Of a stretch of 64,000 bases of DNA, positions 1 to 13,550 are shown in pieces; position 1 is the stretch's first letter, and every line of letters starts with the position of its first letter. The position numbers and the translations under genes were made by a program. The DNA is taken from NCBI GenBank assembly GCA_030544235.1, contig CM060478.1:26649227-26713226 (forward strand). The letters run 5' to 3'. The notes under the pieces were generated by a model. The model worked only from the letters and a program-made list of their open reading frames with translations. It was not told the DNA's origin and did no database searches. The stretch comes from Lepturacanthus savala (lineage: Eukaryota; Chordata; Actinopteri; Scombriformes; Trichiuridae).

Positions 1-43
1 TGGTAAGAAGACAATTACACAACCACAGACCCCACCCCTCAAA

Positions 44-100
44 AAACAAACAAACAAACAAACAAAAAAAAGAAAACAACACAAAAACATTGTAAATTTG
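44..100. repeat. CAAA-rich simple repeat
   Basis: Several tandem CAAA units run into an A-rich tract. This is simple-sequence DNA with no coding content. Confidence 0.8.
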
Positions 101-600
101 TGGATAGACCAGGAGTCAAAGAGGACTCAGGTGCAGAGCTGTCTGTAACTGTCTGTCAGTCTTTTTATTGTGAAAGCTCTCAGAGTGGAAATTAAACAGG
201 CTATAAAACCTTAGCTAAAGAGGCCTAGGCTAGACAGAAGAAAAACTAAACACACTCCAGAGGAGGACTATAGAAAAATTACAAAGAAGTCAAAATCACG
301 TAAAGTAAAACAAAAGGCTGTAATCTATGAGAAGGAACAGCAAATCACTCTAAAGGAGGAAACAAAAGGCTACAGAACAAGAACTGATAACACTCCAGCA
401 GGAGGAAATCCTAACATCAAAGGTCTAGGGCTAAGAGGAAACAAAAAGGGCTCTAAGCTACAGAGAAAAAAGAACTGAAAATCACTCACGAGGAGGCAGA
501 CAGAAAAATGCTAAACTAAAGACTATACTAAAAAAACGTACAAAAAAAATCCCTCTTGACAAGGCTTAGGAGAGCACACGGTGGCCATGATAAAGTCCAT
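101..600. repeat. Degenerate tandem block with CACTCC-GAGGAGG motif
   Basis: A motif close to CACTCCAGAGGAGGA recurs near 252, 347, 392 and 484, and an AAAAGGCTAC/AAAAGGGCTC phrase recurs between copies. Spacing is irregular, roughly 45-95 bp, so this is an old, decayed tandem block. It resembles internal noncoding sequence of teleost LTR elements, but no LTR, primer-binding site or ORF is visible. The class is uncertain. Confidence 0.45.
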
Positions 601-919
601 GATGAGTCCATACATATTCATTTAATTTAACATCCAATTCATTCATAAAATTAATCAATGTCTGTAATATTTTCCCATTTATTTGATTTTCCAATTTATT
701 CATTTAGTAATACATAAATGAATAAATAAAATTCATTCATCCTTTATAAACTGGAAAGTAAAATCTGAAATCAGATAAATTTATGTGCAAACAGAAAATC
801 ACACAAATATTAAATAAATGTTAAATAAAATGAACATATAAGTTTATGGCATATATTACAAATTGGCTTACTGTCATTTTGTCAATTATGGGTGGAATTA
901 ATTTGATTTTTATTTGTCT
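601..919. other. AT-rich stretch, nothing recognised
   Basis: Low-complexity AT-rich sequence with many ATTCATTTA/AAATGAAT words. No gene, RNA or bounded mobile element is visible. Confidence 0.6.
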
Positions 920-1130
920 CAAGTGTGTCACTCACACACTATAGTGATTTAGAGTCTCCAATTAACCTCAGCATGTTTTTGGACTGTGGGAGGAAGCTGG
1001 AGAACCTGGAGAAAACCCACCAGATACAGAGAGAACATGAAACTCCACACAGAAAGGTCCCAGACAAAGGACTGGAACCTGTGACCTTCTTGCTGTGAGG
1101 AAACAGCAATAATCCCCTGCACCACCCTAA
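920..1130 (-). mobile_element. tRNA-derived SINE (family 1), 3'-truncated copy
   Basis: Reverse-orientation copy of the commonest SINE in the window (best copies at 52170, 54899 and 60600). The recognisable phrases are the GAGTCTCCAATTAACCTCAG block, the TGTGGGAGGAAGC block and the CTTCTTGCTGTGAGG head. The 3' part (TACACCCCAGATGG onward) is missing. It is more diverged than the copies at 52-61 kb. Confidence 0.75.
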
Positions 1131-1371
1131 TTTAAAACTTTAATATGAAATAAAGCTCCGCTTACAAACGTACAAGAATAAATAAAAATCTTTTCTCAAA
1201 ATAGCAAATTAGCAGTCCAGTTCTTTATAGATGACCAAGAGTGATTGTTGATACTTGTGTTTAAATAATATAATTATAAAATAACCATAGTAAATATAAA
1301 TTGTTTCCCTTTCTGAGAATCTACTTTACAAGCAGGTGCAGTAGAAACCCTCAAGGACCCCTGAAAGAGGG

Positions 1372-1890
1372 TGTGATGTTTGGTTCTTGGCCGGACCCCA
1401 GAGCAGAGACAGAGGCAGGTGAGTGTGCAAAAAACAAGTTTATTCCAAACAGAAGGGGGGAAAAAAACAGAACTAAAGGCGCCGGCTGGCAGAGGAGGCA
1501 GTGACGGTCCGGACTGCCCAGCCAGGGACAGGGAAGGCAGGAGCTCTCGAGCGGGACGCGGCGTGAGGAGGACGGAGAAGTCCTGGAGACTACGTCAAAA
1601 AAAGGAGAACACAGTGAGCGTGAGACACAGAGGTCATAGGAGACGAACAGGTACGCCACCAACGGTCGTTGATTACAGAGGACACGGGCAAGTATAATCC
1701 GACGCTGAGTGTTGTTTCCGGATATATAAAAAGGGCCCTGGTGATTAGTGATTGCCGCCAGCTGTGTCTCCTCCTACGCCGCTGACGGCCCAGACCACGC
1801 CCCGCCGTAACCCATCGCTCTGCAGGACAAACTAGTGGAAGAAGGAGAAAACAGAGAACGCAACACAAAACCAAGAACCAAACCATAACA
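1372..1890 (-). mobile_element. Solo LTR of a retrotransposon (probably Gypsy-type)
   Basis: A CpG-richer 519-bp block. Read on the minus strand it begins TGTTATGGTTTGGTTCTTGG and ends CCAAGAACCAAACATCACA, giving TG...CA ends and an extended terminal inverted repeat. In the same orientation a TATA-like TTTTTATATAT (about 1725) is followed about 250-290 bp later by AATAAA just before the 3' end, the order expected for U3-R-U5. The flanking 5-mers are GAGGG (1367-1371) and GTGGG (1891-1895), a probable 5-bp TSD with one mismatch. No internal coding region adjoins it, so it is a solo LTR left by LTR-LTR recombination. ORFs inside are incidental. Confidence 0.7.
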
Positions 1891-2095
1891 GTGGGCACTT
1901 TAGCACATGTTTTGGCTCCCAAGACAGCAATTTCACACAATTTTTTTAAGCTCTCAAGAGGGCACTTTAACATGCGTTTTAGCACCCAAGCGGCCATTTA
2001 ACGCATTTTCAGATGAAAATAGGGCAATTTAGCAGGCTTTTTAGCTCCCAAGAGGGCACTTTAGTATGTTTTTCAACAATTGAGCCACAAGGGAG
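1891..2095. repeat. Decayed ~30-bp minisatellite
   Basis: The phrases GGGCACTTTAGCA and TTTTAGCTCCCAAGA alternate several times (1893, 1960, 2022 and 2054 regions). The solo LTR at 1372 appears to sit inside this array, because AGAGGG precedes the LTR and GGGCACTTTA follows it, which restores one repeat junction. Confidence 0.6.
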
Positions 2096-2580
2096 TAAGC
2101 CCCTCCCCCCATCCATCCCACAATTCACACAGAATCCCCTCATGCACAATTCCATACATCCTCTGGGCAAGTGGCAAGTCCATCATCCAGTGCTTCACTG
2201 TGTGTGTGTATGTGTGTGTGTGAGCGTTTTTATCTTTATGTGATTTGAAGGACTACTTAGAGATTTACTGATGTTCTCACATCACTTCTGATAAGCATTT
2301 ATTGAACTGAACTTATTCCACCAAGATTTCCTGTTGCTGAAAATCTGGATCTTTTTTTTTTTTTTTTTTTTTTTAGCTTTTTTTCTGTGCAGTCTTATTA
2401 CTGTGCAGCAATATTTGTATCATATGATATTAGTATCAATATTATCTTGGCTCTTTGTGTTTGGCCTTTCATTTGACACGTCTCTGGTGAAAATGAAAGG
2501 CCTGGTTCACTTTAATTCAACTGCAGTTTGAGTGGACGATACAGGGTTCAGTAACACTTACTTTGATGAACAAAGATATA

Positions 2581-2582
<2 letters not shown>
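2096..2582. other. No gene; short TG run and poly-T
   Basis: Contains an interrupted TG run (about 2200-2222) and a T tract (2352-2374). Nothing else is recognised. Confidence 0.6.

Positions 2583-2619
<37 letters not shown>
2583..2619. repeat. (TA)n microsatellite
   Basis: About 18 uninterrupted TA units. Confidence 0.95.
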
Positions 2620-2625
<6 letters not shown>

Positions 2626-2629
2626 TATA

Positions 2630-2756
2630 ATGTTTGATATATCATATTCTATTTAGTTTGAAGGCCTTTGAGTGTGTAGCTGCTTGTATGTGTTTGAGAG
2701 AGATGGGGAGGAGGGGAATTCTGACCTGCAGTATAATGTAACTTCTATTGCTCTAG

Positions 2757-2823
<67 letters not shown>

Positions 2824-2870
2824 TTTCTCCATACACTCCACTCTCAGGCATCCACATCAGCACACACACA
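2630..2870 (+). repeat. CA-microsatellite-bearing dispersed repeat, copy 1
   Basis: The unique part (ATTCTATTTAGTTTGAAGGC, then GAGATGGGGAGGAGGG, then GCAGTATAAT and TCTATTGCTCTAGCC) is followed by about 32 CA units (2758-2821). The same phrases in the same order occur in reverse complement at 6370-6625, ending in the same microsatellite. The CA tract is therefore part of a dispersed repeat rather than arising independently. The ORFs over the CA tract are translation artefacts. Confidence 0.7.
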
Positions 2871-3615
2871 TTTTTTGCATATAGTTGCTATATGGTCTGC
2901 AGTCCTTCATTATTTGTGTCCATAAGGTTCTGAGCGTCTTTTATCGTGGCTGCACAGTTTATTATAGTTATTATAGGAGCTGAGGTTGCACTTCCAACAT
3001 AACCCTTGTCAAAATTGCAAATTGAAATGCCCCAAAATGTCCCTAGTGGATCACAAGGGTTAAGATGCCATTTTATACAGCTACTTTATTACCTACTAAA
3101 GTTTTCCTGACGGTGGCTTCAAAACTGCAAAGACCTTTCTCAGTTTCTCTTATTTTCACAAATATATGCTTGCAATTTCTAAACTTCTTAGCTGTTGATG
3201 TGAGTTAAGAAATGACTTAACTTTCATTACTTTTGGCTCTCATAGCTGTAATTTGTGCACCACATTTTATATTGAATTATCACAAGGACAGTGAAGTGAT
3301 TAATGGGTCAGTGACAAAACTGTTATGTGGTGTAACCATTAAAAACTTGGTACCAGATAGTTTAACTCTCTTAAAAATGGGTTTAAAAAAATAAAAACAC
3401 ATGGTATCAACAAGTTTGCTATCTAGGTGGACACTTATTGTGTTTTATTTGGTTTGTAAGGCTATTGCATGAAATAATACTTAGACATGGTAAAAAATCT
3501 TGTGAATGTTTTTTTTTTGCTTAAAATGGCCTAAATAATAAATATATTAAAAAATATATAAGATTGTATACATTAGGAATTTTCATTTTTTGCATATTGT
3601 TGCCATATGATCCCA
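2871..3615. other. Old dispersed repeat debris, no gene
   Basis: Carries two degenerate relatives of the palindrome core found at 3885 (GTTGCTATATGG near 2885, GTTGCCATATGATCC near 3600) and a TTAA-ended AAGGGTTAA (about 3060). No coding sequence is recognised. Confidence 0.5.
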
Positions 3616-4168
3616 AATCCCTTTTAGCATATTAGCAAAACAACTTATAACATCAAAATTTCATTAAATATAAATAAATAAATAAAATTGACTTACCCCA
3701 GTTCATGAGTTTATTTTTTTTTTATTTGGCGAAAATTCCCTGAAATTCTAAATAAAGGACAAACTTTGGTTATGAGACAGTGATGCTCACATGTCAAATG
3801 TCCATGACCAAATGTCTATGATCAAACTGTAAAAACCTAGATTTTATATAGATGTTAGAGATGTTGTTAACCCTATTACACAGTGTTGTCATATGGCAAC
3901 AAATATTTTATCTTAATTTTTCTAAAATGCTGTGATAAAATCTATATTTTTACAGCAATTTATGATGTCACATGACCAGGATATCCTGTTTGCTCATGGA
4001 CGTTTGAAATGTGAGCATCATTGCCTCACAACCAAAGGTTGTTGTTTATTCAGTATTTTGGAAAATTTCCACCAAATAAAAATTGAACTCATTATGCACA
4101 CTTCATCTATTGCAGCATTATTTATTAAAATTTTATTCAATTTTGATGTTTTTTTTCCCCTAATATGC
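3616..4168. repeat. ~555-bp imperfect palindrome (foldback-like element)
   Basis: The left arm starts TTTTAGCATATTAG and the right arm ends with its reverse complement. Inside, both arms carry in mirror order CATCAAAATT, TTTATTTGG, CTTTGGTT, TGATGCTCACAT, TCCATGA and TGTAAAAA/TAGATTTTAT. The two arms meet at GTTGTCATATGGCAAC (3885-3900), itself a near-perfect palindrome and the exact midpoint of the structure. A related single copy lies at 58275-58680. It could be a foldback MITE or two head-to-head copies of one repeat. Confidence 0.7.
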
Positions 4169-4171
4169 TAA

Positions 4172-4425
4172 AATAGGGCTTGTGCAGTGGTTAGTGCAGT
4201 TGCCTCACAGCAAGAAGGTCACAGGTTCAAGTCCTTTCATGTTCATGTGTCTGGTGGGTTTTCTCCAGATTCTCCAGCTTCCTCCCACAGTCCAAACACA
4301 TGCTGAAGTTAATTGGAGACTCTAAATCACCATAGGTGTGAGTGTGTGAGTGAATGGTGTGTGTGCTCCATGATAGGCTGGTGACCATCTGGGGTGTATC
4401 CCTGCCTCTCACCTGACTTACATAG
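4172..4425 (+). mobile_element. tRNA-derived SINE (family 1)
   Basis: Forward copy with head (GTGCAGTGGTTAGTGCAG, GCCTCACAGCAAGAAGG), the middle CTTCCTCCCACAGTCC block and the ATCTGGGGTGTATCCCTGCC segment. The 3' end after CTCTCACCTGAC is degraded. B-box-like GGTTCAAGTCC is present in the head. Confidence 0.8.
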
Positions 4426-5040
4426 CATGAAACTACCTTGAAACTGTGTTTCCACCTTTTTCTTTTCGATTTTTAATTCATCTATTATTTAGGCCAATTT
4501 CTGTAATAAAAACATTAGAAACATTTTAATATTTCATGCAATAGAGGGTAATTAATTTGATCCATTGGATGTCAGGAAGCAGTTTAGGAAGCGCTGCCTA
4601 GAGCATCAAACCAGCAACAGATATGATAGATATGGCCTGTGTGATGATTTTGAACAATCCAGGGATAATTTTGCAGTGATAAGCCAACGGAGAATGAAAA
4701 TTCAAAGTAAAAGCAGACACCTCTCATTCTCAATGCTGTAACTTTATTATAAGATCATAACTAATGACATAATGCATGTATGTTGGTGAATGATAACGTG
4801 GGTGAATTCCTTTTCCTCCAGATCTTTTTTTCTCCTTGATTTTAAGCTGAAAATACAACACTTCTTAAAACAGAATTCTGACCTTCTACTGGTCATAAAA
4901 ACACATTTTCCTATGGGGTGATACTTGTCTCCAACTTGTCTTTTCCTTTTTTTTATTTTGCAGCTCTTATCAATGTATAAACAGTCAAAGACAGGCCGCT
5001 GATATTTCATGACATGGCACGTGTAGTGTAGTGTGTCACT
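4426..5040. other. No gene recognised
   Basis: AT-rich sequence with short ORFs lacking any family resemblance. Nothing supportable. Confidence 0.6.
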
Positions 5041-5330
5041 TTACCCTTATAAGGTCTTGAGGTCTGTGTGATCCATTATTAGTATTTTGCTTGAGAAAAA
5101 TTATACAAATAATTATTTTTTCAATCTGACTTTCATTGGCCTTGGCTCAACAAAAGTAAAGGGATTGTTTATATTACTTATAAATGGAATGATGCAAACA
5201 TCTGCTGAGTATTTTGATAACAACAACAAAAAAAATGTTCCAAATGTTGCATTAAAGTCCCCAAAATGCAATGGTCAACCAGACCCAGCAGGACCACCTG
5301 TGTAACAAAACAAGACCCTATAAGGGTTAA
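5041..5330. mobile_element. piggyBac-like MITE (~290 bp)
   Basis: The ends are inverted: left TTACCCTTATAAGGTCTTG, right CAAGACCCTATAAGGGTTAA. The right end finishes in TTAA (5327-5330); the left carries TTAC, one base off TTAA. TTAA target sites and CCC-starting terminal repeats are characteristic of piggyBac. There is no transposase, so it is non-autonomous. The 72-codon ORF inside has no recognised similarity. Confidence 0.5.
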
Positions 5331-5621
5331 ATTATATTGCTGCCACCACTAGGTGGCAGTAAAAGACTGAGGAATCACATTCATTTTATGACATGTCTCC
5401 CTACTATCAGATACCCCTTTTTCCCACACCTCTGTCCCGGCTTAGCATGGTATAGAAGTCAATGCTCCGCATTTTAAAAGGAACATGAAAGCATGAAGGG
5501 GCATTCTGAGATGACTAATGAAACCCACTTCTCCATGTTTTACAGACAACTGATATCTTAGTTTTATTCTTTATAATTATATAAACTCACTGTGGCCTAT
5601 AGGTGTTAGCAATAAGGGACG
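5331..5621. other. No gene recognised
   Basis: Includes the phrase CACCACTAGGTGGCAG, a self-complementary CTAGGTGG/CCACTAG word. Otherwise nothing. Confidence 0.5.
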
Positions 5622-6117
5622 GCTATGGCTCAAAGGCACAGTGGTTGTGCCAGGTTCAGTCGCTGGTTCAATTCCCAGCTCTTCCAGGCTGCATTCGATG
5701 TGTCCTTGGGCAAGATAATTAACCCCGGATTGCATGACAGCCACCACTATCAGTGTGTGAATAAAGGAGATTTGTAATTCTCAAGACTGGTCCTGGTCTC
5801 AAGGCTGGTCTTGGACTGGCAGATTTGGCAGGCAGACTTTTTACTTTGGATATCATTATTGGTGGTGGTATTATGGTACAATATAATATTTATCCTAAGC
5901 AGCTGCAATTCATACGAAATATTGAAATACAGTGGTGTTTTTTTTTCTGGTCTCTGTCTTGAGCTTAACTGGTCTTGGATTTGATGTGGTCTATCTTTGT
6001 CTTGGTAGTGTCTTGGTCTCAGTTTAGGCGGTCTTGACTGCAAGTCTAGTATAAAGTGCCTTGAGTTGTCAAAAAGACTTAGAAAAGCACTATATAAAAT
6101 ACCTGTGCAGTTACCAT
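5622..6117 (+). mobile_element. tRNA-derived SINE (family 2), split by a nested repeat
   Basis: The head contains an A-box-like TGGCTCAAAGG (5626-5636) and a perfect B box GGTTCAATTCC (5665-5675), then TGTCCTTGGGCAAGATAATTAA and CAGTGTGTGAAT. The usual tail of this teleost family, AGTGCCTTGAGTTGTC...AAAAGCACTATATAAAATAC...TTACCATTTA, resumes only at about 6047. The interval 5768-6046 is foreign to it. A second, antisense copy is at 47835-48022. Confidence 0.7.
5768..6046. repeat. Nested GGTCTTG-rich repeat inside the SINE
   Basis: Both ends are built from GGTCTTGG/TGGTCTCAAG-type words (CTCAAGACTGGTCCTGG at the left, GGTCTTGACTGCAAG at the right), enclosing an AT-rich centre. It interrupts an otherwise colinear SINE, so it inserted later. 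No clear TSD could be fixed; class unknown. Confidence 0.5.
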
Positions 6118-6369
6118 TTAGAAAAGTTCATCATAATATTGCTAAAATAATCTGTTACACAATGGTGTTGTCAATCAAGAACTTGTATTACTGAATAGCC
6201 TATATAATTTAAAGAAAAGAGTCAATTTCTTCACAGTTATTCACCTCTTTGAAATGGAAGATATCTCAAACAATCAAAATTAATTTCCATGTTGATGAAA
6301 AGGATATTCAGTTGAAGAGGGAAATTTTCTTAATAATAAAGCAGTGACTGCAACCTGGAGATTAAGCAA

Positions 6370-6389
6370 TATTGTGTTTTGATTTCATG

Positions 6390-6466
<77 letters not shown>

Positions 6467-6625
6467 TGCATGTGTTTGGGGCTAAAGCGATAGAAATGAT
6501 ATTATACTGCACAACTCCCTCCCTCCCCATCCCTCTCCTTCTTTCTCCCTCACACACATACACAAAGACCGTCAGCCATTCAACTCACAGACCTTCAAAC
6601 TAAATAGAATAGAATATAACACACA
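6370..6625 (-). repeat. CA-microsatellite-bearing dispersed repeat, copy 2
   Basis: Inverted counterpart of the repeat at 2630. It starts with a long GT tract (6389-6470, with one GTGG interruption), then GGGGCTAAAGCGATAGAAAT, the CCCTCCCCATCCC block and CTTCAAACTAAATAGAAT. The two copies face each other about 3.5 kb apart. Confidence 0.7.
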
Positions 6626-6656
6626 TTATTGTGTGTGTGCAGACATAGGATGACAC

Positions 6657-6685
6657 AACTAGAAAAAAAGAGTTTTTTTCTAGTT
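6657..6685. other. Perfect 13-bp hairpin
   Basis: AACTAGAAAAAAA and TTTTTTTCTAGTT are exact complements separated by GAG. This is a strong short stem-loop with no neighbouring gene. Confidence 0.85.
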
Positions 6686-7129
6686 GAGCTTCTTTTTGGT
6701 AGTTTGATTACATGTTGTTCCTGCACCTTTTAATAGCACCTACCTGCCATTTTATTTGAATGTCTAAATGATTTGTTCTTTTTGCAGTGTCAATCAGTAC
6801 AGTATATAATACCTTTTAAAGGTACAGGAGTGGACAAGGTGTGGACAATTTAGTGACATTTAACAGCATCTAATAAAACCAACAAACTTTAATTAGTTTA
6901 CAATTCAATCAAAATAAGAATGTTGTGTTTTTCATACCTTAGACTGAGCCATTTTCATCTACATGGGGAGTGGGACAAACCACGAACCACAGCTCCAGAA
7001 ATGTACTTTTATATTTTTTTGCGGCCACTATAGGTTCTTGCTACACACTTTAGATATTCAGTTGGTTGCAATCTGCAAGTTTACCACTAGATGGCAGAAA
7101 CACAGAGAGGATAAAGGCAGATCTTCATG
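6686..7129. other. No gene recognised
   Basis: AT-rich sequence, nothing bounded. Confidence 0.6.
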
Positions 7130-7137
7130 GAGTAGAA

Positions 7138-7624
7138 CAGGGGTCGGCAACCCGCAGCTCTGGAGCCGCCCATAGTGTCTCCCTGGAGCTTTTTCAAAAA
7201 TGTATGAAATGGGAAATGATGGTGGATATATGTTTAGTTTTAATCTGGTTTCTGTAGGAGGACATACATGGCAAACATTCTTATAATATTCCAATGCTGT
7301 AAAAATGTATATAATGAATATTAAATATATTACACACATAATACATTATAGAAGTTAAAGTTAAAGCAGCAAATCTGCTACAGCAGAGTAGTCACGTGAT
7401 GTGTCATTCTCACCAGGATGAGCTGCAGGAAAATAAACATTTAATCATTATATATTTGTCGCCTACTGAGTCATTTTGATCGTAGGCTATTATAGCTAAT
7501 ATACACTTACAGCCTGTGCTGCCTTCATATAAAGCTTATAGAAGGATTTTATTTTTTTGCGGCTCCAGACAGATTTGTTGTTTTTTTGGTCCAATATGGC
7601 TCTGTTTTGAGTTGCTGACCCCTG
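7138..7624. mobile_element. Non-autonomous hAT element with TSD
   Basis: The left end CAGGGGTCGGCAACCCGC and the right end GAGTTGCTGACCCCTG are inverted repeats of the hAT type widespread in fish. Flanking 8-mers GAGTAGAA (7130-7137) and AAGTAGAA (7625-7632) match at 7 of 8 bases, the TSD length expected for hAT. A second, subterminal GCGGCTCCAGAC / GCAGCTCTGGAGCCGCC pair is visible. At 487 bp with no transposase it was mobilised in trans. Confidence 0.88.
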
Positions 7625-7632
7625 AAGTAGAA

Positions 7633-9654
7633 TATGTCAGTATAAGCCATTGGTAGGTAACAACTGAAGTAAATGAAGGGTTTTATTGGGGCTGCACACA
7701 ATGGTGATGGTGAAAATACAAAAACTGGTCCTAGATACTGTATTTATACTTGATACACTTTAAAACTCCTGATTTTTTCCAAGGCATGGGCATCGTGCTT
7801 ATCTCCAGATTTCAATAATCCCGATACTTGGAGCAGATTTTATATGTGTTGCCATTTAATGTCATAATTTACTTAAAGTACTTTTTCTAACACGAGACCA
7901 TGGGATAAAGTTGTATCATACACTTGATAGGATGGCTTAAATGCAGAGGTCCAATAAAATTCTTCTTTTCCAAAAGCCAATGATTTTAATGTCTTAAAGG
8001 CATGCTAATGGAAAATCTGCCATTTTGAATAGTCGACCATTTAAAAAGTAACTTAACCCCCACAGTTTTGTCTGATGCACTTCCTGTCCCAGTTTAAAAA
8101 CAATATATCTAGAACTTGAAAAGTAGCACTGGGTGGCAGAACTAAGCCTGCTCAGTCACCACTACAGCCCAAACATAGTGTATACACACATGCACGCACA
8201 CACGTTTATTCGACCCTGTGGAGTCATCTTTCAAATACTTACACTCTGGGGACAACCCTTTCTAAATGCGATAGACATAGTTCAACTCAAAAATCTTTCA
8301 GGCCAATGTCCCCACCAAGATAGATAAACAAACACACAGTTGCTAAGATTCAATTTCAACTACAGGTAAAACAATACAATTAAAAAAAGTTTTTTACTCT
8401 TTAAGATGTCAGTAGGCAGCAGCCGATATAGAAAACGCCAGCTATATTCCAGGGGTCAGACATGGTCAAAAGATAAGTTATCATTCATGCCTAATGACCA
8501 TCAAGTAAAATCTTTGTGAAAAACCTTAATAACTAGGCTTTCTTTACTTATCAGTTTGCATTGCATGTTGGAAATGAATGAAACTGAGATGTAGCAGCAA
8601 CATTTTAAAATAAAGATGTCAGACCAAAATGAATAGAGTCCCACACAACATAAATGTGAACCAATATAAGAAATTGGATGTCACCCCATTTTTGCCTATA
8701 AAAAATTCTTAAGATAACTTTCTCCTTTATTCAGCCCCATTATTCAGTCAGATTAAATTGTGGTTAGATGTATTCAGGGGAAGTGGAGAGCTCGCTGCTC
8801 AAATAAAATGAGCACTTGCATTAGTGAATCTTAATAGTAAAAGATAATTATGGATGTATTAAGCATTCCTGTCCTCTCTGTTCCCCTGATGCAGATATGC
8901 AGATAACTCTTCCATTGATGACACATGGGCATAGTTCTCATTCATGAACTTTATTCCACTGGGTGGTTGGCCGTCACTAGAGTTCAAGCTGAAATAAATG
9001 CATTAAACTCCATCAAAACACATAGTCCCTTAAATTATACAGTCTTAATAACCAAACTGGTCCATGTGCAATAAGACATGAACAGCTGAAGCTGTGCTCA
9101 GCAGTGGCACACTGATGGAGCCCCAGTAGATTAGTACCAAGGTTCAAATGCAACAGAACTATAAACTTACTTGTTCCCCTATGCAATAAACCTGCTCAGT
9201 TTTGCATATGTGGCATTTTATTTAGTCTTTATTGTTGTACATTTTGTATTTGTATCTTATTGTATTGTAGTTGTATTGTAGCTATAAGATAATATTGATC
9301 TTGTTACCATGACTGTGGCTGGATCAGTCTACTTTCCACCTATGTAGTTGGAAAAAAATGATGAATCCACTATGTAGAACTTCTGAATACCTTAATCGAC
9401 TTTCAGCTAGTACTGAACAGATGGTTTACTACATCAGGTCATATTTAGCAGTATGCAAGTGAACCACACTACATATCCCAGAAGTCACCAGGAAGTCAAT
9501 AACTGCAGTAGAAGAACTTTTCCCTATATTTCCCAAACTCTATTGATCAGTACAATAATTACATGCAAGGATCTCCATTTTGTGTTCTTAAATAAACTTG
9601 AGCAAGGCAAAAGGAAGAATAAACATCAAGACTATGGACTATAGACTATATATA
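7633..9654. other. 2 kb without a recognisable gene or element
   Basis: Both strands were read. Only short ORFs without family motifs were seen. The block around 8860-8990 (GATATGCAGATAACTC, ACTTTATTCCACTGGG) is more complex than its surroundings and could be a conserved noncoding element, but that is a guess. Confidence 0.5.
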
Positions 9655-9942
9655 CATAATCTCCTTCTCACCCTCCTGGGTGGTATCTGTGTGTGTTATT
9701 CTCAGGGTCTCGGTTCCTCCACCAGAGGCCTGGAAGGTTGAGGGTTCTTCAGTATCTTAGCTGTTCCTAGGACTGACTCTTCTGGGCTGATGCTTCAGAT
9801 GTTGTTGCTGGGATCTGTTGTAGCCACTCTTCAGTTTGGGGGTCACTGCACCGAGTGCTCCTATCACCACATCTATTACCACTGCCTCACTGCCTTCTTA
9901 TGCACTTTGTCCACCACTACTATGTCTGGTTGGTTGGTGGAA

Positions 9943-9945
<3 letters not shown>
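9655..9945 (-). pseudogene. Antisense 3' coding fragment of a non-LTR retrotransposon
   Basis: On the minus strand the segment encodes a phrase VVIGALGAVTPKL, followed by a degenerate region corresponding to EWLQQIPG and LLGTAKILRRTL of the C-terminal tail shared by many teleost reverse-transcriptase ORFs. In the + strand this appears as GGGGGTCACTGCACCGAGTG and CTTAGCTGTTCCTAGGACTG. Only the C-terminal end survives, with frameshifts; the RT palm is absent. The clade is uncertain (R4/Dong-like is a possibility from memory). It ends against the TA microsatellite at 9946. Confidence 0.5.

Positions 9946-9990
<45 letters not shown>
9946..9990. repeat. (AT)n microsatellite, left of Tc1
   Basis: About 22 AT units. 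The Tc1 element begins at the next base, so its TA target lay inside or at the edge of this tract. Confidence 0.95.
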
Positions 9991-13236
<3,246 letters not shown>

Positions 13237-13259
13237 ACAGTATATATATATATATATAT

Positions 13260-13550
13260 TCTGCTGTTGCTGACCAGCGTTGCTAAATTATTACATTGAT
13301 GACCACAGTGCTCACATTTCACCTAGAATTTATGATGATCAGATAAATACATAGCAGCACTTTTATGTTGACATTTGTATTAGTTGGTAATAATGCTTCC
13401 AAATGTCTGAACTGCATCCAGAGGTTTCTATTCTTGATTAATTTGGTTTGATTTATTTGATTTATTTTCAGAACAAATTTGGGAACATGGAACCATTTTT
13501 CATAACAAGTCTTATGTTTCCCTTTACGTTCCATGCTATTCCCAAACCCA
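13260..13550. other. No gene recognised
   Basis: Preceded by a 20-bp TA tract (13240-13259). Contains only simple TTTGATTTATTTGATT words. Confidence 0.55.

Noticed and set aside
1351..1997. ORFs of 103-135 codons in the CpG-rich block
   Set aside because: They fall within or across a solo LTR and have no domain resemblance.
2653..2884. ORFs of poly-(TH) or poly-(CV), also at 6330-6603, 25692-26064, 49015-49200, 60073-60310 and 62406-62655
   Set aside because: Direct translation of CA/GT microsatellites. TA and TCTG/TCTA tracts give the analogous poly-(YI) and SVCL-type ORFs.
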